Shown: piece by piece, positions 1 through 7,492 of the stretch
How positions within the stretch are numbered: the stretch's first letter is position 1
Layout: each line of letters starts with the position of its first letter
NCBI GenBank assembly: GCA_021779535.1
Contig: JAJYAM010000023.1
Coordinates: forward strand, 1 to 35,904
DNA from: Pseudomonadota bacterium
GTDB lineage: Bacteria; Pseudomonadota; Gammaproteobacteria; Steroidobacterales; Steroidobacteraceae
DNA length: 35,904 nucleotides
Direction: 5' to 3'
Translations under genes and position numbers: made by a program
The notes under the pieces: generated by a model
Told to the model about the DNA's origin: nothing
The model's database searches: none
Seen by the model: only the letters and a program-made list of their open reading frames with translations

Positions 1-1955
1 CCGAGGCGTGCGACCGTGTCGGCGGCGCGCACGCGCGCGCGCAGCACGTCCGCGACCCGGCGCAGCACCGCGTCGCCGGCGGCGTGACCGCCGGAGTCGT
101 TGACGCCCTTGAAGTGATCGAGATCGATCGCGATCAGCACCGCCGGCGTCGACAGCTGCGCCGACTGCGCGAAGGTTTCGCGCAGTCGTTCGTGGAACAA
201 GGTGCGGTTCGCGACACGGGTGAGGGGATCGTGGGTCGCGCGGAAGTGCAGGTCCCTCGAGCGCTCCACGTCGCGCGACGCGTCGCGGAACAGGATCACG
301 GTCCCGGCGACGACGCCGTCCGCGTCGATCACCGGCGAAATCACGTCGACGATGTGCATCACCGAACCGTCGGGCCGGTGCAGGAGCGCGGGAACCTCGC
401 GCTGGCAGGTCTTGCCGTAGATCAGGCAGCGGGCCAGCAGATTCGGCGCGCGCCGCCCGGTGGCGGCATCGGTCAGATGGATCACCTCGTCGAGCCGGCG
501 GTTGACCGCATAATCGGCGTCGAGCCCCATCAGTTGCGCGGCCGATTCGTTCAGGTAGGTGATCCGCGTCTGCGGGTCCGTGGTGACGACCGCGTCGGCG
601 ATCTTCGACAAGGTCACCTTCAACCGCTGCCGCTCTTCGGCGAATTTCGCTTCCGCGTGCCGGCGGTCCTCGATGCTCTCGATCTGGACGACGAGATGCC
701 GCGGGCCGCCGTCCTCGTTGCGAACCAGCGAGACCGCCGAGTGGGTCCAGATCCAGTGGCCGTCCTTGTGGCGAAAGCGCCGCTCGACCTCGTAGGACGT
801 GAATTCGCCGTTCAACAAGCGCCGGCGCCGATCCACGCTGTCGCCCCGATCCTGCGGGTCCGAGGGGCCGCCGAAGGGCATCGCCCGCAACTCCTCCTCG
901 GGGTAGCCGAGCATCTTCTGCAGCGCCGCGTTCGCGTACGTCCACACGCCGTCGAGATCGACGATCAACATACCGATCGGGGAATGCTCGATCGAATCCC
1001 GAAACCGGCGCTCGCTCGCGCGCAGCGCCCGGGCGATCACGCGGCGCTCGTCGGTCCCGATGCCGACCGCGATCGGCGGCAACAGCGCCGTGAACAGGCC
1101 GATCACCGGGAATCCCGCGAGCGACGTGACCGAATGCGCCGCGAGCAGCGACACCGGCCGCACACCCACGCTCCACAGCGCGACCATCGCGAGCCCGCAG
1201 GCCGCGCTCAGCACCGAGGTACCGAAGCCGCCGAGCGGATAGGCGGCGATCATCAAGCACATCCCGACCAGCACGAACGGCACGGTCGCGAAGCGCATCG
1301 CGAGGTACACGCCGACGAGGTAACCCACGAACAGCAGCGTGTTCATCGCCAGGAACCGCGGCCGCAGCAGCCGTTGCCATGCCGTGTCGGCGCACAACAG
1401 GATCGGGGGCGCGATCAGGCACGCGCCGAGCGACGCGGACGCCCATTCGAGCCGCAGGTCCACCGGGAAGGATGCGCCCGACAGGAAGAGCCGATCGACC
1501 CCGCCGCCGGCGACCGCGGCCAGTCCGGGCGCGAGCACGCCGAACAGCAGCGCCGCCGCCGACGCCTGGGTCAGCGAAACGCGCGGGAACTCGCAGCGGA
1601 CGGCGAGCGTCACCGATCCGACCATCAGCGCGACGTCGAGCACGCGCGTCGCGGCGCCGCCGGTCGCGGCGGCGATTCCGGGCGCGCCGCACAGGGTTTC
1701 GGCGAACCCGGCCGCCGCGAACAGCAGCGCGAACGCGAGCGGCCAGCTCGGCCGGGACAGCCGCAGCAGCGCCGCGGCCGCGAGCGCATCGGCCGGTCCC
1801 AACAGCGCGACGCCGAGCGCCGCGTGGGTGAAACGCCCGACCGCGATCGCCGCGAGGCAATACCCCAGTGCGATCGCCGCCTCGCCGGCGGGAACCTCAC
1901 TCAGCGATCGCGGGAGCGCCGACCGCCACAACGTCCATTTGTGCGTACCCGCCAT
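1..1955 (-). CDS. MASE1-PAS-PAS-GGDEF membrane diguanylate cyclase, C-terminus cut by window edge
   Basis: Read on the minus strand from the ATG at 1955, the frame stays open to base 1 (651 codons). Residues about 20-300 are a hydrophobic multi-helix region resembling MASE1. A first PAS/PAC unit follows at about 313-440, with a segment RFRHKDGHWIWTHS typical of PAC motifs, and a second PAS at about 445-560. A GGDEF domain begins near residue 573 (ATHDPLTRVANR) and continues through IAIDLDHFKGVND. The last visible residues are ARLG, which in this family directly precede the rest of the GGDEF signature, so the catalytic loop and any EAL domain lie outside the window. By family knowledge it would make cyclic di-GMP from GTP in response to a membrane or PAS-sensed signal. 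It is divergent from the B12-riboswitch/btuB unit. I saw no strong Shine-Dalgarno; an in-frame GTG six bases upstream is an alternative start. Confidence 0.88.
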   Translation of the reverse strand, partial: MAGTHKWTLWRSALPRSLSEVPAGEAAIALGYCLAAIAVGRFTHAALGVALLGPADALAAAALLRLSRPSWPLAFALLFAAAGFAETLCGAPGIAAATGGAATRVLDVALMVGSVTLAVRCEFPRVSLTQASAAALLFGVLAPGLAAVAGGGVDRLFLSGASFPVDLRLEWASASLGACLIAPPILLCADTAWQRLLRPRFLAMNTLLFVGYLVGVYLAMRFATVPFVLVGMCLMIAAYPLGGFGTSVLSAACGLAMVALWSVGVRPVSLLAAHSVTSLAGFPVIGLFTALLPPIAVGIGTDERRVIARALRASERRFRDSIEHSPIGMLIVDLDGVWTYANAALQKMLGYPEEELRAMPFGGPSDPQDRGDSVDRRRRLLNGEFTSYEVERRFRHKDGHWIWTHSAVSLVRNEDGGPRHLVVQIESIEDRRHAEAKFAEERQRLKVTLSKIADAVVTTDPQTRITYLNESAAQLMGLDADYAVNRRLDEVIHLTDAATGRRAPNLLARCLIYGKTCQREVPALLHRPDGSVMHIVDVISPVIDADGVVAGTVILFRDASRDVERSRDLHFRATHDPLTRVANRTLFHERLRETFAQSAQLSTPAVLIAIDLDHFKGVNDSGGHAAGDAVLRRVADVLRARVRAADTVARL

Positions 1956-2146
1956 GATCACCCGCAGTCCGTCGAACGAATCGAACGCTAGCAGAGCGCG
2001 TGCGCGGGCCGCGGGACGCAACTCTCATTCCACGACGCGCGGAGCGCGCTTCGCGACGCGGTTCACGCAATGCCGGCCGGCCGACGGGCCACGGCCATTC
2101 GGGGCATCCTCGGCCGACCGGCCCCGGGGCGCCGCGCGCGCCCCGC

Positions 2147-2176
2147 TTGACCGGCACGTGCGTCCTTCGGCACACT
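2147..2176 (+). promoter_or_regulatory. btuB: Possible sigma-70 promoter for the riboswitch/btuB transcript
   Basis: TTGACC at 2147-2152 is followed after 18 bases by CACACT at 2171-2176. Transcription would start near 2183, just where the cobalamin riboswitch begins. The -35 is good and the -10 weak. The position relative to the riboswitch is the main support. The preceding bases 1956-2146 show no other recognisable feature. Confidence 0.4.
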
Positions 2177-2184
2177 GCCCGGGT

Positions 2185-2385
2185 TGTCAGGTGCTCGGCC
2201 GCGGTCACGCGGTCGGGTGAAACGGGAAACCGGTGACGCCTCAGAGGCCATTCCGGTACTGCCCCCGCAACGGTAAGCGAGTCGAGCCCGATCCCGAGGT
2301 CACTGTGCGGCATGCACGGGAAGACGATCCGGCAGGAACGATTCCACTCGCGAGTCCGGAGACCGGCCCGACGACATAGCGGCAT
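2185..2385 (+). promoter_or_regulatory. Cobalamin (B12) riboswitch
   Basis: The conserved elements of the cobalamin aptamer occur in order: GGTGCTC near 2190, GAAACGGGAAACCGGTG at about 2218-2234, CCCCCGCAACGGTAA at about 2263-2277, GTCACTG near 2299 (usual form GCCACTG), GGGAAGAC near 2318-2325, and the B12-box-like GAGTCCGGAGACCGGCC at about 2352-2368. The family binds adenosyl- or another cobalamin and lowers expression of the downstream gene when B12 is plentiful. The next gene encodes a BtuB-like TonB receptor, which agrees. The exact ends are estimated. Confidence 0.95.
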
Positions 2386-2441
2386 GCGTTGCGGTGGGCG
2401 GCGGTGCGGAAGCGTCGTCACCGGCGTCGACCGCATGCGTT

Positions 2442-2505
2442 TCTCCCCCGCCCGGCTTGCCCGGGTTCAATCGTCCGATCGTGCACGGTGGGTGCGCAGG
2501 GGAGA
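2442..2505 (+). promoter_or_regulatory. Candidate expression platform: helix that would mask the btuB ribosome-binding site
   Basis: TCTCCCC at 2442-2448 is perfectly complementary to GGGGAGA at 2499-2505, which is the purine-rich Shine-Dalgarno region in front of the GTG at 2512. A smaller hairpin, CCCGG-CTTGC-CCGGG (2451-2465), sits between the arms. No U-tract follows, so this fits translational sequestration better than intrinsic termination. The complementarity is seen; the regulatory role is inferred. Confidence 0.5.
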
Positions 2506-2511
2506 GGCAGG

Positions 2512-4413
2512 GTGGAGATTCGTTCTCGTCGCGGCGTCGTGGGCGCCGCGCTCGTGCTGTTGTCGTTTCGGGCCGCGTTCGCGGCGACGGCGTCGGATCC
2601 TTCGGGGACCGGCGATTCACTGAGCCAGATCACCGTGACCGCGACGCGCACGGCCGTGCCGCTGCGCGACACGCTGGCGTCGACGACGGTGCTGACGCGC
2701 CGGCAGATCGAGGCGCAGCAGGTGCTGTCGGTGCAGGACCTGTTCCAGGGTCTCGCGGGGGTGCAGCTCAGCAACAACGGCGGACTGGGCAAGGCCTCGT
2801 CGGTGTTCCTGCGGGGCACGAACTCCGACCAGGTGTTGGTGATGATCGACGGGGTGCGGGTCGGGTCCGCGACGCTCGGGACGACCGCATTCCAGTACCT
2901 GCCGATCGACCAGATCGATCGGGTGGAGATCGTCCGCGGCCCGCTGTCGAGCCTGTACGGCTCCGAGGCGATCGGCGGCGTGATCCAGATCTTCACGCAG
3001 CGGCCGACGCACGACGGGATCACGCTGGACGCGGACGCGGCGGCCGGGTCGCACGCGACGAGCTCGATCGGCGCGAGCGCCGACGTGGCGCAGGGGCCGT
3101 GGACCTACGGGCTGTCGGCGAGCAACCTGACGAGCAACGGCTACCCGAACTGCACCGGTGCGCCGTACGTCTCGCCGTCCTCGCCGGGCGGCGGCTGCTA
3201 CGTCTATGACCCGCGCCCGGACGGCTTCCACGACGTCGGCACCTCGGCGCACCTCGGGTACCGGCCGTCGCGGACCTTCGACGTCGACGCGCTGTTCCTG
3301 CGCTCCCAGGGCGGCGAGCGTTACGCCGGTTCCTACACGAATCACCAGAGCTTCACCGAGCAGGTCGAGGCGCTGACCGCGCACTGGTCGCCGGTGAACG
3401 CGCTGCGCTTGACCGCGCAGGCCGGGCAGTCGCGGGACAACGAGATCGACACCTTGGACTTCGTCGAGCCGCCGGGCAATCTGTTCGACACGATCCGCAA
3501 CAGCGCCTCGCTCCAGGCGGACTGGACGATCGCCGCGCGGCAGATCCTCACGGTCGGCAGCGACGCCGTGCACGACGGGATCGTGAGCGACACCACGTTC
3601 CCGGTGACCTCGCGGCGGGTCACCGGCGTGTTCGGGGAATACCAGGGCCGGTTCGGCGCCGAGCAGTTCACGCTGAGCGCCCGCCACGACGACAACAGCC
3701 AGTTCGGCGGCAAGACGACCGGCAGCGTCGCCTGGGGCTATCACTTCACCCGCGACCTGCGCCTCGTCGCCTCCTACGGCACGGGCTTCCACGCGCCGAG
3801 CTTCAACGATCTGTACTACCCCTATTTCGGCAATCCGGCGCTGCGTCCGGAGACCTCGCGCTCGGTCGAGGTCGGGCTCGATGCAGGCGGGGCGGCGAGC
3901 GGCTGGTCGCTGCACGCGTACCAGACGCGGCTGCACGACCTGATCAGCTACGAGAACGCGTTGTTCATCCCGGAGAACACCGACATCGCCCGCATCCGCG
4001 GCGTCGAGCTGCGCGCGCACCTGACCGCGGGACCGTGGGCGGCGAGGCTGTCGGGCTCCTGGCTCGACCCGCGCAATCTCACGCCGAACTCGCCGGTCTA
4101 CGACAAGCTCCTGGCGCGGCGCGCGCGCTCGACCGGGCAGCTCGAGCTCGCGCGCCAGTGGCCGTGGAAGCTGCGCTCGGCGGTGCGCGTGTTCGCGTCC
4201 GGTCCGCGGTTCGACGACTTCGCGAACACCCAGCGGCTCGGCGGCTACACGACGCTCGACGTGCTCCTCGACTACGCGCCGACCGCGCACTGGACGATCC
4301 AGGCGAAGGTCGCGAACCTCACCGATCGCCGTTACCAGACCGCGCTCTACTATCCGCAGGACGGCCGCAATTACCTGATCTCGGTCCACTATCACCCCGC
4401 CGCGCTGCGCTGA
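2512..4413 (+). CDS. btuB: TonB-dependent vitamin B12 receptor BtuB
   Basis: The protein has 633 residues, close to the usual BtuB size. The GTG at 2512 was chosen because AGGGGAG lies about seven bases upstream and it begins a clean signal peptide (basic start, hydrophobic core, cut after AFA). A TonB-box-like SLSQITVTATR follows. Next comes the plug domain, with the motifs DLFQGLAGVQL, VLVMIDGVRVG and VEIVRGPLSSLYGSEAIGGVIQI. The rest is a beta-barrel rich in aromatic and alternating segments, including the late TonB-receptor motif NLTDRRYQT. It imports cobalamin across the outer membrane using TonB-ExbBD energy. The cobalamin riboswitch directly upstream makes B12 the likely ligand rather than another siderophore-like compound. 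A longer in-frame start at 2389 would run back into the riboswitch region and is less likely. Confidence 0.93.
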   Translation: MEIRSRRGVVGAALVLLSFRAAFAATASDPSGTGDSLSQITVTATRTAVPLRDTLASTTVLTRRQIEAQQVLSVQDLFQGLAGVQLSNNGGLGKASSVFLRGTNSDQVLVMIDGVRVGSATLGTTAFQYLPIDQIDRVEIVRGPLSSLYGSEAIGGVIQIFTQRPTHDGITLDADAAAGSHATSSIGASADVAQGPWTYGLSASNLTSNGYPNCTGAPYVSPSSPGGGCYVYDPRPDGFHDVGTSAHLGYRPSRTFDVDALFLRSQGGERYAGSYTNHQSFTEQVEALTAHWSPVNALRLTAQAGQSRDNEIDTLDFVEPPGNLFDTIRNSASLQADWTIAARQILTVGSDAVHDGIVSDTTFPVTSRRVTGVFGEYQGRFGAEQFTLSARHDDNSQFGGKTTGSVAWGYHFTRDLRLVASYGTGFHAPSFNDLYYPYFGNPALRPETSRSVEVGLDAGGAASGWSLHAYQTRLHDLISYENALFIPENTDIARIRGVELRAHLTAGPWAARLSGSWLDPRNLTPNSPVYDKLLARRARSTGQLELARQWPWKLRSAVRVFASGPRFDDFANTQRLGGYTTLDVLLDYAPTAHWTIQAKVANLTDRRYQTALYYPQDGRNYLISVHYHPAALR

Positions 4414-4420
4414 GGCGGCG

Positions 4421-4437
4421 CGCGGCGGGTCGCCGCG
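4421..4437 (+). other. GC hairpin between btuB and the aminotransferase gene
   Basis: CGCGGCG (4421-4427), loop GGT and CGCCGCG (4431-4437) form a perfect 7-bp stem eight bases after the btuB stop. No T-run follows, so it is a poor intrinsic terminator. It could be a 3'-end stabiliser, a Rho-linked pause site or chance in GC-rich DNA. It decides whether the downstream cluster is under riboswitch control. Confidence 0.35.
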
Positions 4438-4462
4438 GCGGGCACGGTCGGTCGCGCCGGCG

Positions 4463-5845
4463 ATGGGCGCGATCGATTACTATCGACGGATGCGCGAGGC
4501 GTCGTCGAGGAGCTCCAAGGCCGCCGGCTTCGGGATCGAGGCGCTGCCGCGCATCGCCCGCGGCGAGGGGAGCTACCTGGTCGACGCGCGCGGCCGGCGC
4601 TATCTCGACGGCTCGGGCGGTCCCGCCGCGTTCAGCATCGGCCACGGCAATCGCGAGGTGAATGCGGCGATCGCCGCGCAGCTCGAGCGGGTCGCGTGCG
4701 GCTATCGGTACCTGTTCACCAGCGAGGCCCTGGAGGAGCTGACCGCGCTCGTGCTGCGGCTCGCCGGCGGCGACTTCGAGCACGTCGTGTACACCTCGAG
4801 CGGCTCCGAGGCGGTCGAGTCCGCGATGAAGCTCGCGCTCCAGTATTTCGATGCCTGCGGCGCGCCCGAGCGGCGGCACTTCATCGCGCGGGAGCGCTCC
4901 TACCACGGCAATACGCTCGGCGCGTTGTCGGTGTCGGGCTTCGCGGAACGCCGCCGGCCGTTCGAGGGAAGCCTCCTCGACGTGTCCTTCGTCTCGGCCG
5001 CGAACGCGTATCGCCCGCCGGCCGGCGTCGCGCCGGCGGATCGGATCGATCATTGGGCGGCGGAGCTCGATGCCCGCATTCGATCGATCGGCCCGCAGCG
5101 CGTCGCCGCGTTCATGTTCGAGCCGGTCGTCGGCGCCGCCGGGGGCGCGGTCCCGGCGCCCCCGGGCTACGCCGCCGCGATCGCCGCGGTGTGCCGGCGT
5201 CACGGGGTCCTGCTGATCGCGGACGAGGTGATGTGCGGGGCCGGCCGTTGCGGGAGCTGGCGCGCGCTCGAAGCGGACGGGGTGGTGCCGGACGTGATGA
5301 CGGTCGCGAAGGGCCTCGCCGGCGGCTACATCCCGATCGGCGCGACGCTCCTGCGGCGCGGGATCGGCGCGGCGATCCTCGCGCGCCACGGCGCGTTCAT
5401 GACCGGCCACACCTACTCGGGACACACCACGGCCTGCGCCGCCGCGCTCGCGGTGCAGCGGTTGATCGAGCGGGACGGGCTGATCGCGCGCGTGCGGGAG
5501 CGGGGGCCGCGGCTCCTCGAGGAGCTGCGCGAGCGGCTCGAACCGATCGCCGCGGTCGGCGACGTGCGCGGCCGCGGGTACCTGATCGGGATCGAGCTCG
5601 TGCGCGATCGGGCGACGAAGCTGCCGTACGAGCCGCAGCGGGCGGTCGCGCAAGCGGTCGCGCGCCACGCGTTCGAGCACGGCTTGATCGTCTATCCCTG
5701 CGCGGGCAACGCCGGCGAGGGCCGCGGCGACACGTTGATCGTCGCGCCGCCCTACAACGCGAGCGACGCCGAGCTCGAGGAGCTCGTCGAGAAACTGTCC
5801 GCGTCGCTCGCCGCGACCCTGGCGCGGTCGCGGCGGCGGGCTTGA
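4463..5845 (+). CDS. Class III PLP-dependent aminotransferase
   Basis: The 460-residue protein has the fold-type I class III pattern. An N-terminal YLVDARGRRYLDGSGG segment is followed by the cofactor-phosphate region TSSGSEAVESAMKLA and by SYHGNTLGALSVSG. LLIADEVMCGAGRCG supplies the PLP-pyridine Asp254, and VAKGLAGGYIPIGA carries the Schiff-base Lys283. GHTYSGHTTACAAALAV matches the usual second substrate-site loop. It should move an amino group, typically omega-amino, between a substrate and a keto acid; the substrate cannot be told from sequence. It starts 49 bases after btuB and ends three bases before a DUF969 gene, which suggests one transcript with the transporter genes. The Shine-Dalgarno is weak at the ATG at 4463; Met10 (4490) is an alternative start. 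Confidence 0.9.
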   Translation: MGAIDYYRRMREASSRSSKAAGFGIEALPRIARGEGSYLVDARGRRYLDGSGGPAAFSIGHGNREVNAAIAAQLERVACGYRYLFTSEALEELTALVLRLAGGDFEHVVYTSSGSEAVESAMKLALQYFDACGAPERRHFIARERSYHGNTLGALSVSGFAERRRPFEGSLLDVSFVSAANAYRPPAGVAPADRIDHWAAELDARIRSIGPQRVAAFMFEPVVGAAGGAVPAPPGYAAAIAAVCRRHGVLLIADEVMCGAGRCGSWRALEADGVVPDVMTVAKGLAGGYIPIGATLLRRGIGAAILARHGAFMTGHTYSGHTTACAAALAVQRLIERDGLIARVRERGPRLLEELRERLEPIAAVGDVRGRGYLIGIELVRDRATKLPYEPQRAVAQAVARHAFEHGLIVYPCAGNAGEGRGDTLIVAPPYNASDAELEELVEKLSASLAATLARSRRRA

Positions 5846-5848
5846 GCG

Positions 5849-6526
5849 ATGTGGCCGCTCGCGGGAATCGCCGTCGTCGTGATCGGGTTCGCCGCCGGCC
5901 TCAATCCGTTGATCGTGATCGTGCTCGCGGCGGCCGTGACCGGTACCGCGGCCGGGATCGCGCCGCTGCACCTGCTCGCGCTGCTCGGGCGCGCCTACAA
6001 CGACAGCCGGTACGTGTCGATCGTCTGGCTGGTGCTGCCGGTGATCGGATTGCTCGAGCGGGAGGGCCTGCAGGAACGGGCGCGCGCGCTGGTCGCGCGC
6101 GCCCGCGTCGTCACCGCGGGACGGCTGCTCGTGCTGTACCTCGTCGTGCGGCAGATCAGCGCCGGTCTCGGGCTGCTGTCGCTGTTCGGACACGCGCAGA
6201 CCGTGCGTCCGCTGATCGCGCCGATGGCCGAAGGGGCGGCCGAGTCGCGCTACGGGCCGCTGCGCGAGGACACGCGCGCGCTGGTGCGCGCATACGCCGC
6301 GAGCGCGGACAACGTCGGCGCGTTCTTCGGCGAGGACATCTTCGTCGCGGTCGGCTCGATCCTGCTGATCCGCGCGTTCCTGCGCCAGAACGGGATCGAC
6401 GTCGCGCCGCTCGCGCTGTCGCTCTGGGCGATGCCGACGGCGGTGCTCGCGTTCGTGGTCCACGGGCTGAGGCTGTGGCGGCTGGACGCGAAGCTGCGGC
6501 GTCGCGCGGGCGGCGGGCCGCGATGA
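5849..6526 (+). CDS. DUF969 family membrane protein
   Basis: This is a 225-residue integral membrane protein with several hydrophobic helices. The N-terminal stretch GIAVVVIGFAAGLNPLIVIV, the central RAYNDSRYVSIVWLVLPVIG and the later YAASADNVGAFFGEDIFVA are what I recognise as DUF969 features. The biochemical function is unknown to me. It overlaps the next gene by four bases (ATGA), and that gene encodes DUF979; the two families are regularly adjacent and probably form one two-subunit carrier. Upstream is an aminotransferase and downstream a DUF2891 protein, so uptake of an amino or N-containing compound is a reasonable inference. Confidence 0.85.
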   Translation: MWPLAGIAVVVIGFAAGLNPLIVIVLAAAVTGTAAGIAPLHLLALLGRAYNDSRYVSIVWLVLPVIGLLEREGLQERARALVARARVVTAGRLLVLYLVVRQISAGLGLLSLFGHAQTVRPLIAPMAEGAAESRYGPLREDTRALVRAYAASADNVGAFFGEDIFVAVGSILLIRAFLRQNGIDVAPLALSLWAMPTAVLAFVVHGLRLWRLDAKLRRRAGGGPR

Positions 6527-7479
6527 TCGGCCTCGAGCAGGTCTACTGGGTCGCGGGCGCGATGTTCGGCGGGATCGCGATCCGCTCGTGGCGCGACCGG
6601 AGCGACCGCAAGCGCGCGGGGACCGCGGCGTTCTGGGCGCTGCTCGCGGTCAGCTTCGCGTTCGGCTCGCGGATCGGCGATCTCGCGAACGGCGCGATCG
6701 TGCTCGCGCTCGTGATCCTCGGCGGGACGCGCGCGATCGGGCGCGGCGCGCCGGCGACGACCTCGGCGCGCGAGCGCGGAGCGCGGGCGGCGGCGCGTGG
6801 CAACGCGATCTTCGCGCCGGCGCTGGTGATCCCGCTGGTCGCGATCGTCGGGACCTTCGCGCTCGCGTTGCCGTCGTGGCATGGCGCGCCGATCGTGGAC
6901 CCGCACGAGACCACCCTGCTGTCGCTCGCGCTCGGCGTGCTGGTCGCACTCGGCGCGGCGATCGCGTGGCTCCGGCCGCCGCTGATCGCGCCGCTCGACG
7001 AGGCCCGCCGGCTCGCCGACAGCATCGGCTGGGCGGTGATCCTCCCGCAGCTGCTCGCGGCGCTCGGCGCGGTGTTCGCCGCGGCGGGCGTCGGCGGCGA
7101 CGTCGGCCGGATCGCGACCGAATGGCTGCCGGTCGAGACGCCGTTCGCCGCGGTCGCGACCTATTGCGTCGGGATGGCGCTGTTCACCGTGGTGATGGGC
7201 AACGCGTTCGCGGCATTCCCGGTGATGACGGCCGCGATCGGCATTCCGCTGATCGTCACGCGCTTCGCCGGCAATCCGGCGGTGATGGGCTCGATCGGGA
7301 TGCTCGCCGGGTTCTGCGGCACGCTCGCGACGCCGATGGCGGCGAACTTCAACATCGTGCCGGCGGCGCTCCTCGAGCTGCCCGATCGCAACGGCGTGAT
7401 CCGCGTGCAGATCCCGACCGCGATCGCGATGCTGATCGGCAACGTCGCGCTGATGTACTGGTTCGTCTACCGTCGCTAG
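6523..7479 (+). CDS. DUF979 family membrane protein
   Basis: This 318-residue polytopic membrane protein begins MIGLEQVYWVAGAMFGGIAI. It has a cytoplasmic-looking Arg-rich patch near residues 80-90. Its C-terminal half contains the conserved-looking segments VVMGNAFAAFPVMTAAIGIP and GFCGTLATPMAANFNIVPAA. The Gly/Pro/Asn-rich helix breaks there resemble the substrate-site hairpins of ion-coupled carriers, which is my inference. The start ATG overlaps the DUF969 stop, so translation is probably coupled. It is the presumed partner of DUF969; the substrate is unknown. Confidence 0.85.
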   Translation: MIGLEQVYWVAGAMFGGIAIRSWRDRSDRKRAGTAAFWALLAVSFAFGSRIGDLANGAIVLALVILGGTRAIGRGAPATTSARERGARAAARGNAIFAPALVIPLVAIVGTFALALPSWHGAPIVDPHETTLLSLALGVLVALGAAIAWLRPPLIAPLDEARRLADSIGWAVILPQLLAALGAVFAAAGVGGDVGRIATEWLPVETPFAAVATYCVGMALFTVVMGNAFAAFPVMTAAIGIPLIVTRFAGNPAVMGSIGMLAGFCGTLATPMAANFNIVPAALLELPDRNGVIRVQIPTAIAMLIGNVALMYWFVYRR

Positions 7480-7492
7480 GAGCGCCGCGCGC

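Noticed and set aside
84-1991. A long plus-strand open frame opposite the cyclase gene
   Set aside because: Its translation is Arg/His/Asp/Gln-rich with no domain pattern, while the minus strand gives clear PAS and GGDEF motifs. High GC leaves few stops in shadow frames.
4372-4413. BtuB C-terminus ends HPAALR instead of the usual terminal Phe/Trp
   Set aside because: The last barrel strand (NYLISVHY) is intact and some TonB receptors carry a short polar tail after it; not enough to claim a defect or frameshift.
4319-6463. Long minus-strand frame opposite the aminotransferase and DUF969 genes
   Set aside because: Arg/Asp/His-rich composition without membrane, catalytic or repeat pattern; a GC shadow of recognised genes.
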